From: Kineosporia sp. A_224
GTDB taxonomy: Bacteria; Actinomycetota; Actinomycetes; Actinomycetales; Kineosporiaceae
DNA: 40,308 nt
NCBI RefSeq assembly: GCF_002198655.1
Contig: NZ_MWLN01000117.1
Location: forward strand, 65,785-106,092
Direction: 5' to 3'
The notes below the pieces were generated by a model. That model searched no databases, had not been told where the DNA came from, and saw nothing but the letters and a program-made list of their open reading frames with translations. The position numbers and the translations under genes are program-made. Numbering within the stretch: the stretch's first letter is position 1; each line of letters begins with the position of its first letter. Shown here piece after piece: positions 24,434 to 32,140 of this stretch.

Positions 24434-24838
24434 TCAGCGGGGGACGATGCCGGCGACCTCGCCGCTGACACCGCCGGCAGCGAGCCGGTCCCCGGCCTCC
24501 AGCCCGCGCTTGATCTCCTCGCGCAGCGCGGTGAGCGCCTCGCGCAGCTGGCTCGTTGACGGGGCCTCCCGCACCGCGGTGACCGCGGCCGTGATGCCTC
24601 GCGTCGTGCCGAGAGCCGAGGCCGCCTTGTCGGGCAGCTGCCGCTGCCAGGTCTGCAGAGTCTGGGCGAGGACCTGCGCCTGCTCGATGACCCCGGCCAT
24701 CGTCGCGGCCTCGTTGTCCAGGTCGTCGACGTGCGCGAGCTCCCCACCCAGGCCGGTCGAGGAGAGGGTGCCGCCGTTGGTCCTCACCTGCGCGACTCGC
24801 TCGCCGCCGCGCGTTGCTGTCACTGATGCGTCGTTCAT
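24434..24838 (-). CDS. Nested in-frame product of the 24434-26095 gene (134 aa)
   Basis: ATG at 24836-24838 stands five bases after a strong AGGAGG site inside the larger frame. The protein from this start (MNDASVTATRGGERVAQ...) covers exactly the domain that is a separate gene in the adjacent paralogue, and the sequence just before it is low-complexity Asn/Gln. Either the gene makes both a membrane-bound and a free form, or two genes fused in frame and kept the old start. This is inferred from the ribosome site and the paralogue. Confidence 0.45.
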   Translation of the reverse strand: MNDASVTATRGGERVAQVRTNGGTLSSTGLGGELAHVDDLDNEAATMAGVIEQAQVLAQTLQTWQRQLPDKAASALGTTRGITAAVTAVREAPSTSQLREALTALREEIKRGLEAGDRLAAGGVSGEVAGIVPR

Positions 24839-26095
24839 CTGCGCCTCCTGGTTGTTCTGCTGGTTGTTCTGCTCTGCTGACCCGCCGGCCGGGTGGCCGT
24901 CGGGGGACTGTGGAGGCCCAGCGGCCGTGTGCGCGCTGCCCTCGCTCTCGGAGCCGTCAGACCCGACATCGGGGACGAGCCGGGGCCCGGGGTGGTGACC
25001 GCCGCCGGCGACCGCTGCGGCGACCTCCTCGTCGGTCAACCGCCGCGCAGCCCCGCCGTCCCCGGTGCCGCGCTCCGCGACCGGATACCCGTCCTGGTCG
25101 ATCCAGCCGCGGTAGCCGGCGTCACGTAGGTCGAAGAACCGTCGATCGGAGTCGGTCTCCGGGCAGCCGTCCGCGCGACGCGTAGGCGTCTGGTCCTCAC
25201 CCACAGCACCCCCGCTGTGAGGGCTCTCGCCCATCTCGCTGGTGTCCCCGCCATCAACGACCTCGACATCAACGACCACGTCGTCTCGGTCCGCCGCGTG
25301 TCCTCCGGCTGCCGGCCCCGTCGAGGTCTCTGTCCTCCTGGCTGCGAGGAGGTGTTGCAGACACACGGGCTCGTACCAGCCTGCGGGGAGCACGCTCGAA
25401 CAGGCCTGGTCCGTGTCCGGGTCTCGGTGGGCGCAGACGACGTCGCCCTGGACGACATCGACGGGCTCCTCGACAACGTCGACGCGGACTCGCGTCGACC
25501 AGCCCGACGCCCCCTCCGACGGAGGCTCGCTCGTCGGCGGCTGATCCATCGGTGGGCGCGCGGTGCTCGGTGCGCCCCATCGCTTCTCGCGGCGGGCGTG
25601 GGTGCGGGAGCGCGCATACGGTCGGCGGCTGGTCCATCCGGCGCGGGCACCACGGGCCCCCGCGGCACCGATGACGCCGGTCGCCGCGACGACCCGCAGC
25701 GCGGTCAGGGCGGCCAGCGCGGAGAAGACCGCGACGATCTCAGCTCCGACCACGGCCCGGCGCCAGCCGCCCCGGGCCCACCAACGCCGGCGACGGTGGT
25801 GCCGGACACGCTGCCTGCGTGGACGGTCGGCGACCCAGACCTGCACCACGGCGCCAGCCGCACCGATGAGCGCCCCGGCGGCGGCGGCGGCCAGGAGTTC
25901 GGTGACCTCCCAGACGATGTCGACGACGGCACCGACGCCCCGGGCGACAGCGCCCACGGCCCCGCCACCAACACCGGTACCAAGACCGGCACCGGTAGCG
26001 GCCGTCGGGTCTGCCCCGGCACCGGGCCCCACGTCGGACTCGGCCGTCGGCCCGGTGGTCGGCCCGGCGGCGCCAGGGGTGGTCGTGGCGCTCAT
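24434..26095 (-). CDS. Membrane protein with a C-terminal helical domain and probable internal start
   Basis: 553 residues. The N-terminal 170 hold a Gly/Ala/Thr-rich lead and hydrophobic segments (VVDIVWEVTELLAAAAAGAL, about 57-85, and VVGAEIVAVFSALAALTALR, about 115-145) separated by a very basic stretch. Then comes an acidic, Pro-rich cytoplasmic-type part with a Cys/His set (VCAHRDPDTDQACS...VCLQHLL, about 228-262), a disordered region, and the helical domain shared with the 118-aa neighbour (about 420-553). A strong ribosome site and ATG lie inside the frame at 24838. The start overlaps the previous stop by 4 bp. Function unknown; a membrane component of the transfer system is a reasonable guess. 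Confidence 0.6.
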   Translation of the reverse strand: MSATTTPGAAGPTTGPTAESDVGPGAGADPTAATGAGLGTGVGGGAVGAVARGVGAVVDIVWEVTELLAAAAAGALIGAAGAVVQVWVADRPRRQRVRHHRRRRWWARGGWRRAVVGAEIVAVFSALAALTALRVVAATGVIGAAGARGARAGWTSRRPYARSRTHARREKRWGAPSTARPPMDQPPTSEPPSEGASGWSTRVRVDVVEEPVDVVQGDVVCAHRDPDTDQACSSVLPAGWYEPVCLQHLLAARRTETSTGPAAGGHAADRDDVVVDVEVVDGGDTSEMGESPHSGGAVGEDQTPTRRADGCPETDSDRRFFDLRDAGYRGWIDQDGYPVAERGTGDGGAARRLTDEEVAAAVAGGGHHPGPRLVPDVGSDGSESEGSAHTAAGPPQSPDGHPAGGSAEQNNQQNNQEAQMNDASVTATRGGERVAQVRTNGGTLSSTGLGGELAHVDDLDNEAATMAGVIEQAQVLAQTLQTWQRQLPDKAASALGTTRGITAAVTAVREAPSTSQLREALTALREEIKRGLEAGDRLAAGGVSGEVAGIVPR

Positions 26096-26448
26096 AGCGA
26101 TCTCTCCTGCTCCTCGTACAGGGCGCGTTCGGTGTGCCGGGCCTGTCGGTCCATCCGGGCGTTCGCGGCCCGGGCTCTGGTCGCGGCGCGGTGGGCCTGG
26201 CTGCGACGGCGGCTGGCCTCGTTCTCAGCGGCCCGTGTCTCAGCCCGGATCGCGGCGGTGACCCGGGCAATCTCGGCGGCCCGCCACGCCCAGACCTCTC
26301 GTCGGGCGGCCTGCTCGGCGGCGCGGCGGGCCCGGGTCCGCCGTCCCGGGGTCGACAGGTCGGCCAGCCGTGCCTCGGCTGTCGCAGTGATCTGGGCGGT
26401 GGCGGCCCGGATCCGGGACGCGGCCTGCTGCCGCAACGGGCTCGTCAC
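26092..26448 (-). CDS. Basic coiled-coil protein, 118 aa
   Basis: 118 residues, almost wholly helical and rich in Arg, Ala and Glu (RRTRARRAAEQAARREVWAW; then IRAETRAAENEASRRRSQAH), with no membrane helix. The charge suggests a nucleic-acid-binding or scaffold coiled coil. GTG at 26446-26448 follows GAGGAG by six bases; the open frame extends further upstream but only across a repeat-rich gene-free stretch. The stop overlaps the next gene by 4 bp. The gene starts right beside the GTGGAC repeat array, so it could bind it. Family not recognised. Confidence 0.6.
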   Translation of the reverse strand: MTSPLRQQAASRIRAATAQITATAEARLADLSTPGRRTRARRAAEQAARREVWAWRAAEIARVTAAIRAETRAAENEASRRRSQAHRAATRARAANARMDRQARHTERALYEEQERSL

Positions 26449-26473
26449 GTGCTCTCCTCGGTGGCGACGCGCC

Positions 26474-26605
26474 GTCCACCGTCCACTTGTCCACCGCGGG
26501 CCCGCTTGATACGCGCGCACGTGCGTGCGCGTTGGGCCGATGAGTGGACGGCGAAGTGGACAGGAGAGCGGACGGCGGACTGGACGAGTGGACGCACCGG
26601 TGGAC
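26474..26605. repeat. GTGGAC/GTCCAC repeat array, candidate transfer or replication locus
   Basis: This 238-bp gap in the transfer block carries three GTCCAC copies (26474, 26481, 26489), then a GC-rich partly palindromic centre around GCACGTGC (26517-26524), then the reverse-oriented motif: GTGGAC at 26544 and 26556, GCGGAC at 26568, CTGGAC at 26580, GTGGAC at 26588 and 26600. Most steps are exactly 12 bp. The array is therefore a large imperfect inverted repeat of a hexamer. Clustered short repeats next to a TraB-type gene are the known form of the clt locus recognised by TraB in Streptomyces plasmids; the match here is by architecture only. Confidence 0.6.
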
Positions 26606-26686
26606 AGGGCAACTGTCGCCGCAACAGCGGCAGCCCAATGGGGGAGGGGACCAGTCCGGGCCGCTGTCGAGCAGCTGCGGGCACTG

Positions 26687-28108
26687 TCAGACATCGGTGC
26701 CTCCCGATACCCCCGCGCCGGCGACGGCCCCGGTTGGAGAGGCAGTGCGGGCAGCGGCCAGGGCGCCGCGGATCCGGCGCGAGTGGGCCGTGAGCGGGGT
26801 CTGGTCGAGCAGCGCCCGCACAGTGCCCTCGCCGGCGCGAGGGTTGCCCGTGAGTGCCTGTGCCACCAAGGCCGCGAGCTCGTCGTCCGACGCCGACCGC
26901 CGGACCTCACCCAGCACCGGTGCCCCGGCGGCTAGTGCCGCGGCACCCTGCGCCGCGGCGGCGAGTGCCGCGGCATCCCCGGCTGCCGGGTTCTGGGTGC
27001 CGGAGGATGCCGGTCTCCGGGTGCCGGGCTGTGCCGGGGCAGGTACCGGCCCGGCACTGCCGGGGGCCGTTGAGGTCAGCGCCCCGGCGCGGGCCGCCGG
27101 GGCACGCCGCACCGCCGGGGCGCTCGTGCCGGGCCGTGCCCGGATCGGGGTGCCGGCCCCGGCAGGGAGTACAGCAGGCAGGTCGGTGGGCACCCCGGTG
27201 GGCCAGACGGTGGCGGCGACGATCTCTAGGCGGCGCAGCTCGGCGTCGGTCAGGCCGCGCTGGTGCCGGGCGTGCCACCCGGCGGCCAGGAGTGCTCCTG
27301 CCGGGGTCAGGGTCCGCGAGTCCAGGCGTCGGCGGAGCAGGTCGGTGGTCGCCTGGCCGTGCTTGTCGGTGCCGGCCAGCAGCGGCAGCACCTCGGCGGC
27401 CGAGTCGACCTGCGCCTGCCGCAGCTGCTCGGCCTGCCATGCCGGACGCAGCACCGCCCGGGACTGCCAGGCCCGCACCGCCCGGTTCCCGTGCACGTGG
27501 ATCAGCCCGGCGAGCACCACCGGCGGCAGCACTTCGAGCAGCCCGGCGACGCCGTGCCCGGCCCAGCCGACCGCCGCATTGACCGCCGCGGAGACCGCCA
27601 GCCCCAGGTAGGTGCCGGCCGCCAGCGCCCGGGACCGGATGCCCTGCCGGCGGTCGCGCAGGTCCTGCACCGCGCAGGAGATCGCGGCCGCCTCGAGCAC
27701 CAGGGGGAACCCGATCGCCAGTGGCAACGGCAGGTGCAGCAGGTTGAGCGTCGCGCTGCCGACGTTCCACGCGGCCTCCGAGGCCGCTGCGCATCCGACC
27801 ACGGACACCAGCAGCGTCAGGTCGCGGCCCGCGACCGGCAGGACGCCGTCCGGTAGGTCCCCGGCCTCGTGCGCGGGGGCCGACACCGAGACCCCGGCCC
27901 GTGTCGTCACGTCCACCAGGCGCCCACGCGTGCCTGCAGGGGACAGCGGGTGGACCGGCTGCGGCAGCGGCCGGCTTCGAACGAAGGGCTCGGTCTGAGG
28001 AGCCGGCCGGACGCGGATCGGCCGGGCACCAGGGTCGGGGGCAGTGCCCAGATCAGGACCGAGGTCAGGCCCATGATCCGGAGCCAGGGGGGTGGTCAGT
28101 GTCGTCAT
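26687..28108 (-). CDS. DUF2637 (Spd-like) membrane protein
   Basis: 473 residues. After a Pro-rich cytoplasmic 90 residues come four membrane helices (LTLLVSVVGCAAASEAAWNV about 97-116; LPLAIGFPLVLEAAAISCAV about 129-148; AAGTYLGLAVSAAVNAAVGW about 163-182; LLEVLPPVVLAGLIHVHG about 190-207). The pattern, with the conserved Glu in the second helix and the HVHGNRAVRAW end, matches DUF2637, a family common on actinobacterial conjugative plasmids and linked with plasmid spread (Spd) between mycelial compartments. The C-terminal half is Pro/Ala-rich with a helical end. ATG follows GGAGGA. It opens a second run of genes after a 109-bp gap, which has no gene. Confidence 0.82.
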   Translation of the reverse strand: MTTLTTPLAPDHGPDLGPDLGTAPDPGARPIRVRPAPQTEPFVRSRPLPQPVHPLSPAGTRGRLVDVTTRAGVSVSAPAHEAGDLPDGVLPVAGRDLTLLVSVVGCAAASEAAWNVGSATLNLLHLPLPLAIGFPLVLEAAAISCAVQDLRDRRQGIRSRALAAGTYLGLAVSAAVNAAVGWAGHGVAGLLEVLPPVVLAGLIHVHGNRAVRAWQSRAVLRPAWQAEQLRQAQVDSAAEVLPLLAGTDKHGQATTDLLRRRLDSRTLTPAGALLAAGWHARHQRGLTDAELRRLEIVAATVWPTGVPTDLPAVLPAGAGTPIRARPGTSAPAVRRAPAARAGALTSTAPGSAGPVPAPAQPGTRRPASSGTQNPAAGDAAALAAAAQGAAALAAGAPVLGEVRRSASDDELAALVAQALTGNPRAGEGTVRALLDQTPLTAHSRRIRGALAAARTASPTGAVAGAGVSGGTDV

Positions 28109-28217
28109 CGGAGTCCTCCAGGCAGCTGGCCAGGACCGGGTCCCTGTCGGGGGACCGGGCGGGGCCGTGGCCGGGCGTCGTCGACCGGACGGCGAGGGGC
28201 AGGAATCAAGGACGGCC

Positions 28218-29264
28218 TCATCGAGGGCCCCGCCCGTGGAACCCGGCCGCGGGACGCCCGGTAGAGACCGCGAGCCCGGAGGACGTCCGAACGACGTCTG
28301 CGCCCTGCCGGGGCAGACGCAGGCTCCCCGGCACGGCCGTCACAGGCCTCGCGGGTGCGGCCGTCGGCGTGCTGGATGGCTGCGCCGGTCGCGGGGGAGC
28401 GCAGCCGCCGCACACAGCGAACGGGGCCACGCCGTCCGCGGCGACCTGGGCGGTCGCGGGCCGACGTCGGCACGACTCGCAGACCGCCGCGGCGGTGCCA
28501 CGGCCGCGATGTGCCGGCTGTGCGCTGTCCGGGCCGCTGGTGGCGGCGGGCATCGGCCGCGGCGGGGCGAGATGCTCGCTGACCGGGGTCGGTGAGGCGT
28601 GAACGTGGCGCAGCGTCCGTTCCAGCCAGTCCCACAGCGTGTTGCGGCCCGGGACCGGGTCGACGACGGCGACCTGGACGGCGGCGTCCAGCTCGGCCAG
28701 CGCCGACGGACGCACCAGACCCTCGTAGAGCCAGTGGTAGTCGCCCTGGCCCCGCGGGCCGTCCACGGTGAACGGCTGGCCGTCGGACCACGTCACGACC
28801 AGCTCGTCCTCGGTCCGGACCCTGGCCGCGCCGGCGCTCTCGTGGTCCGGCAGCCGGGTGAACGCGACGACCTCGACGTCGTCACGGCTCTCGGCGGCAC
28901 TGGCGAGGTACTGCACCAGGCCTGGCGTGGCCCACCCGGACACCCACGCCAGCTGGCGCCAGGTCGATCCGTCGTCCTCGACCTCGTCGCAGCCGGCCTG
29001 GCTGTTCTCGGTGACCAGCCCGGTCCGGTTGGCGGTGATCAGAGCCGCCGTCAGACCGGGAGCCATGTCCTCGTCGACGTCGACCGGCCCGTAGTACGCC
29101 GGCTGCTCGAGCACACTCCCCTCGAGCCACCGGGCGGTCAGCTCACCGAGGTCAGCCAGGCAGGCGGCGTCCCGCCACGGCTGCAGCCGCCTCGGGCGCA
29201 CCCACCGGTCGGTGAACGGCTCCAGCCACCGCTCCAACAACCGCTCCAACGAAGAGACCCTCAT
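28218..29264 (-). CDS. DUF6919-like protein with C-terminal zinc motif
   Basis: 348 residues. The first 150 residues (WRDAACLADLGELTARWLEG, then MAPGLTAALITANRTGLVTE, SQAG, and the WVSGWATPGLVQYL stretch) match the pattern of DUF6919 proteins of Streptomyces and relatives, many of them phage or plasmid encoded. A C-terminal CESC...CGGC set (about 265-290) may bind zinc, followed by a Pro/Ala-rich tail. The ATG overlaps the previous stop by 4 bp. The function of the family is unknown. The match is from memory of the motif order. Confidence 0.6.
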   Translation of the reverse strand: MRVSSLERLLERWLEPFTDRWVRPRRLQPWRDAACLADLGELTARWLEGSVLEQPAYYGPVDVDEDMAPGLTAALITANRTGLVTENSQAGCDEVEDDGSTWRQLAWVSGWATPGLVQYLASAAESRDDVEVVAFTRLPDHESAGAARVRTEDELVVTWSDGQPFTVDGPRGQGDYHWLYEGLVRPSALAELDAAVQVAVVDPVPGRNTLWDWLERTLRHVHASPTPVSEHLAPPRPMPAATSGPDSAQPAHRGRGTAAAVCESCRRRPATAQVAADGVAPFAVCGGCAPPRPAQPSSTPTAAPARPVTAVPGSLRLPRQGADVVRTSSGLAVSTGRPAAGFHGRGPR

Positions 29265-30109
29265 CGCGAGTCACCGCCTCCACCGAAGCCCGCACCGACG
29301 TCTACGCCGTCGACGACGTCGAAGATCGGCCGGCGGACCACGCGGGCCGCCTCGACGAGGCCGAGCAGCTCGTCCCCGGTCCGGGCGAAACCGCCCAGCG
29401 GCGCCGCCGCCGGCGTCTGCTCCCCGTCCCGGCGGCTGGCTGCCGACACCCGAGCGCATGAGGCGCACAGCAGGTCCGCGACCGCGGCTGACGTGCCCTG
29501 GGCCCAGACGGCGAACTCGATCGGACCCTGCTGGCCGTCGCAGCTGCTACAGACCTCGGGCAGGAGCTCGTCGACGACGTCGTCCAATGCGTCCCAGGTA
29601 CCGGTGAACGAGGCCGGCAGCCACCACAGGGCGTCGACCTGTGTGGCCCGGCCGTGCCGCGTCCAACAACCCCCGCACCAAGCCCGCAGGAGGGTGCGCG
29701 CCGGGAACCGGCGGCTACGGGCGGACACGACACCCACCTGCGTCGAAGCGCAGTGCGCGCACAGCGCTGCCCGAGCAGCGGGGGAGGGCACCCGCCGGCG
29801 CGGGTACCGCGAGACGTGCTCGCCGTATAACGCAACGGCGCCGGCCACACCTGCTGCGGTCACGCAGGCCTGAGGCCCGGAGAGCAGCAACCCGGCGATG
29901 CCGGCGGCCGGCACCGACACCAGAGCGGTGACGGTGCGGAGCAACTGTGTGAGGTCCTCCGCGCGGCCGCCGACCTCGACCAGCGGCACCGGCCGACCCG
30001 TTGTCTGGGATGCCAGTTGAGCAGTTGCGGGAACCGGCCGGGCGGAGACGTTGACCGTCAGCCCACCGGATGTGGACACGCCCTGCTGCGGATCGTGGGC
30101 GGCGGTCAT
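29261..30109 (-). CDS. Membrane protein with Cys-rich domain
   Basis: 282 residues from ATG at 30107-30109, after GAGGGGTGG; the open frame continues upstream across other genes. A hydrophobic segment (VSVPAAGIAGLLLSGPQACV, TAAGVAGAVALYG; about 62-97) can form two membrane helices or a hairpin. The cytoplasmic part has three Cys pairs (CAHC about 115; CGGC about 146; CSSC about 188, CASC about 215), consistent with a zinc-ribbon-like domain. Family not recognised. It is coupled by ATGA to genes on both sides and belongs to the WhiB-led transfer block. Confidence 0.6.
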   Translation of the reverse strand: MTAAHDPQQGVSTSGGLTVNVSARPVPATAQLASQTTGRPVPLVEVGGRAEDLTQLLRTVTALVSVPAAGIAGLLLSGPQACVTAAGVAGAVALYGEHVSRYPRRRVPSPAARAALCAHCASTQVGVVSARSRRFPARTLLRAWCGGCWTRHGRATQVDALWWLPASFTGTWDALDDVVDELLPEVCSSCDGQQGPIEFAVWAQGTSAAVADLLCASCARVSAASRRDGEQTPAAAPLGGFARTGDELLGLVEAARVVRRPIFDVVDGVDVGAGFGGGGDSR

Positions 30110-30351
30110 CGAAGCCACCCCTCGAGAGCCCCGACGATCTGGGGCGCGCCGGCGACGAGCGCGCCGACAGCTGCGGCGACGTACCCGGCGGGACGCCGCA
30201 GGGCGCGGCTCGCCCGGCTGGTCGGGACCGGGGCGCCCGTCTGGAGCCGTTCCCTGCCACCGATCGGGAGTGCGCCACGCAAGGTGTCGCCGGCGGAGAC
30301 GACGAGGCCGGACCGTGTACGTGTCGCCCCGGCAGCGGGTGTCCCGGTCAT
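30106..30351 (-). CDS. Small membrane protein, 81 aa
   Basis: A basic N-terminal 55 residues lead to a single hydrophobic helix (GYVAAAVGALVAGAPQIVGA, 57-76) and a short tail. The start ATG overlaps the previous stop by 4 bp and the stop overlaps the next ATG by 4 bp, which is the main reason to call this frame a gene. Small membrane proteins are frequent in actinobacterial plasmid transfer (spd) clusters. Function unknown. Confidence 0.55.
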   Translation of the reverse strand: MTGTPAAGATRTRSGLVVSAGDTLRGALPIGGRERLQTGAPVPTSRASRALRRPAGYVAAAVGALVAGAPQIVGALEGWLR

Positions 30352-30743
30352 CGGGCACCTCCAGCGCTGGTCGCTGCCGGGACGATCAGCGCTGCGGCCT
30401 GCCGGACCGCGTACGGGCTGATGCCCAGCTGCTCGGCGATCGCCTGCACGGGCTGTCCTTGCGCCTTGAGGATCGCTACGGAGGCGGCTCGGGCGAGGGC
30501 CTGCTTGGTCTGCTTGCGGCTGCGTGCGGGCGCGACCCCGCGTGCCCGCTGCCGAGGCACAGCGGCAGCGTCGAGCGAGAACGCCGGCGGCGACTGGTGG
30601 CCCGGACCCGACAGCGATGGCACGCCGGTCGATTCGCCGCGTTGCAGCACGGGCCAGGACGTGGGCCGCTGGAACGGTTGCGTGGGGACCTCGCACCCGA
30701 CGCGGCCGCCGACAGCGGCCCCTCCGTTGCCGTAGCTCCTCAT
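30348..30743 (-). CDS. Protein with C-terminal resolvase-type HTH
   Basis: 131 residues. The first 85 are Gly/Pro/Ser-rich and probably disordered. The C-terminal part (ALARAASVAILKAQGQPVQA, then IAEQLGISPYAVRQAAALIV) is a clean helix-turn-helix with QAIAEQLGISPYAVR as recognition unit, like that of resolvases and sigma-region-4 folds. It probably binds DNA within the plasmid. ATGA overlaps join it to genes on either side, and the ATG at 30741-30743 is preferred over the longer frame. Confidence 0.6.
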   Translation of the reverse strand: MRSYGNGGAAVGGRVGCEVPTQPFQRPTSWPVLQRGESTGVPSLSGPGHQSPPAFSLDAAAVPRQRARGVAPARSRKQTKQALARAASVAILKAQGQPVQAIAEQLGISPYAVRQAAALIVPAATSAGGAR

Positions 30744-31072
30744 CGGACACCCCCGGCGGCGCGGGCCGCGGCCAAAAGCGCTGCCAGAGCAGCCTTCTGC
30801 GCGGCGGGCCAGGAGTCCGACCAAGCCAGAAGCCGCGCGGCCGCGCTGGACTGCGACGCGTCGAGATGGACGAGCAGCCCGCTCAACGCGTCTCGCAACG
30901 CAACCGCGGCCGCGACGTCGTCCCCAAGCGCAGCCGGCGTCTCGTAGCGGGCAGACAGGTCAGGATCCGGGTGCCGCGAGCAGATGCAGTAGACCCGCCC
31001 GCAGCCGCCGCAACGCCAGGCGTGTGGTCGGAGGTCGTGGCCAGCCAGGGCTTCGAGCGACGGGGCGGTCAC
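30740..31072 (-). CDS. Small zinc-binding helical protein, 110 aa
   Basis: N-terminal HAWRCGGCGRVYCICSRHPD gives four Cys and flanking His residues that could hold one zinc ion. It is followed by two amphipathic helices (ALRDALSGLLVHLDASQSSA, and AAQKAALAALLAAARAAG). I do not recognise the family. The GTG overlaps the whiB-like stop by 4 bp (GTGA), so it is translated directly after WhiB and may share its regulon. Confidence 0.55.
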   Translation of the reverse strand: MTAPSLEALAGHDLRPHAWRCGGCGRVYCICSRHPDPDLSARYETPAALGDDVAAAVALRDALSGLLVHLDASQSSAAARLLAWSDSWPAAQKAALAALLAAARAAGGVR

Positions 31073-31341
31073 GCCGCCACCCCCGTGCTGCCACGGTTCG
31101 GTCGACGCCTCAGGGCACGTCGCTCATCCTCTGACAGGCCGCCCCAGACGCCGATGTCCTGAGCGGTGTCGAGTGCCCACCTCAAGCAGGTCTCGACGAC
31201 GACGCAGCTGCGGCAGACGGCCTTGGCCTCGTCGATCTGAAGTACCGCCGGGCCGGTGTTCCCGATCGGGAAGAAGAGTTCCGGGTCCTTGTCCAGGCAC
31301 GCCGCGGCGTGCCGCCAGTCCTTGGGTTCCATCCTGGGCAT
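31069..31341 (-). CDS. WhiB-family Fe-S transcription factor
   Basis: 90 residues. Cys15, Cys43, Cys46 and Cys52 are the four iron-sulfur ligands (ACLDKD; VCRSC; ETCLRW). DPELFFPIG and GVWGGLSEDERRAL are the family-defining motifs, and a basic RRRPNRG tail binds DNA. WhiB proteins act with sigma factors as redox- or NO-sensitive regulators, and plasmid-borne copies are frequent. ATG at 31339-31341 follows GAGAGG by seven bases; an open frame extends upstream without support. As the first gene of a run of coupled genes reaching to the DUF6919-like gene, and probably further, it may control the whole transfer block. Confidence 0.93.
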   Translation of the reverse strand: MPRMEPKDWRHAAACLDKDPELFFPIGNTGPAVLQIDEAKAVCRSCVVVETCLRWALDTAQDIGVWGGLSEDERRALRRRPNRGSTGVAA

Positions 31342-31445
31342 GGGCTGACCTCTCAGGTCGTATCGAGTGGTCGCCGCGTCGGCCAACCCCTTGGGGCATG
31401 TCAGCCGTCGACGACTGTGGCTCGCGCTCAGCGGCGCGGAAGGCG

Positions 31446-31970
31446 TCAGGCGACGACTGCAGCGGGGTAGACCCACGCTGCGTGGCGGATGCACTTGATG
31501 GACCGGGCGAGGTGCGGCTCGGCGGGCCGCCGCGTAAGCACCCGCTCCCGACCGCGTGCCCTCTGGACGAGAGCGAACGCCTGCTCCCCGGACTCGAAGA
31601 GGTCCGGCAGCATGCGGCCGTCCATCTGCAGGCCGTAGACCCACAAGGACGTCTCGGCGTCCAGGAGCGGAGGTGCGTCGAATGCACCAAACGTCGTGAC
31701 CTGCTCGGCCGGGCTGACGGTGATCATCCGCCGCAGGAGGACTTGCTCGACGTCGCTGCGTTCGGCACGCGTGGACAGTTCGGCGAGGGCGCGGGGCAGG
31801 TTGGTGACGGCGAGCGGGTTGCAGCTCGCGTCGATGGTGCGGGGCTCGTGCACGCTTCGGACCGCGTATTGCCACCAGTGGTGGACCTGGACGGGGTCGC
31901 CGAGCGATGGGCCCGCGAGCCGCCAGAGCTGTCCTGAGGTGATCGACGATGGTGCTGGCATGGTTTGCAT
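31446..31970 (-). CDS. Hypothetical protein, 174 aa
   Basis: Soluble protein of unknown family. Features: VQVHHWWQYAVRSVHEPRTI (about 28-47), a leucine-rich helix (LAVTNLPRALAELSTRAE), and a Trp-containing beta-like part (AETSLWVYGLQMDGRMLPDL) near 110-130. ATG at 31968-31970 follows GGAGGT at good distance. It lies upstream of whiB on the same strand with a 104-bp gap, and its divergent neighbour is a GntR regulator. Between it and that regulator are two palindromes, so the GntR protein may control it. Nothing further can be said. Confidence 0.55.
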   Translation of the reverse strand: MQTMPAPSSITSGQLWRLAGPSLGDPVQVHHWWQYAVRSVHEPRTIDASCNPLAVTNLPRALAELSTRAERSDVEQVLLRRMITVSPAEQVTTFGAFDAPPLLDAETSLWVYGLQMDGRMLPDLFESGEQAFALVQRARGRERVLTRRPAEPHLARSIKCIRHAAWVYPAAVVA

Positions 31971-32061
31971 CGGGTCCTGACCTCCAACGCGGTCTGGATC
32001 AAGGTCCCCGTCCGGTGCTCGTAACACCGGGCGGGGACCGCCTGGCCAATTGGGCTAGGCA

Positions 32062-32112
32062 TGACTAGTCAGCCATAGTCAGGGTTATGGGTCAATAGCC
32101 CTGCCTAGGCAG
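32062..32112. promoter_or_regulatory. Two palindromes between the divergent 31446 and GntR genes
   Basis: TGACTAGTCA (32062-32071) and CTGCCTAGGCAG (32101-32112) are both perfect palindromes. A further half-site-like TAGTCA lies between them (32077-32082) and the stretch is A+T-richer than its surroundings. The placement in the divergent promoter region suits operators for the adjacent GntR-type regulator. Confidence 0.5.
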
Positions 32113-32140
32113 ATTCGAACAGCCATGGTTTGCTGTGCCC

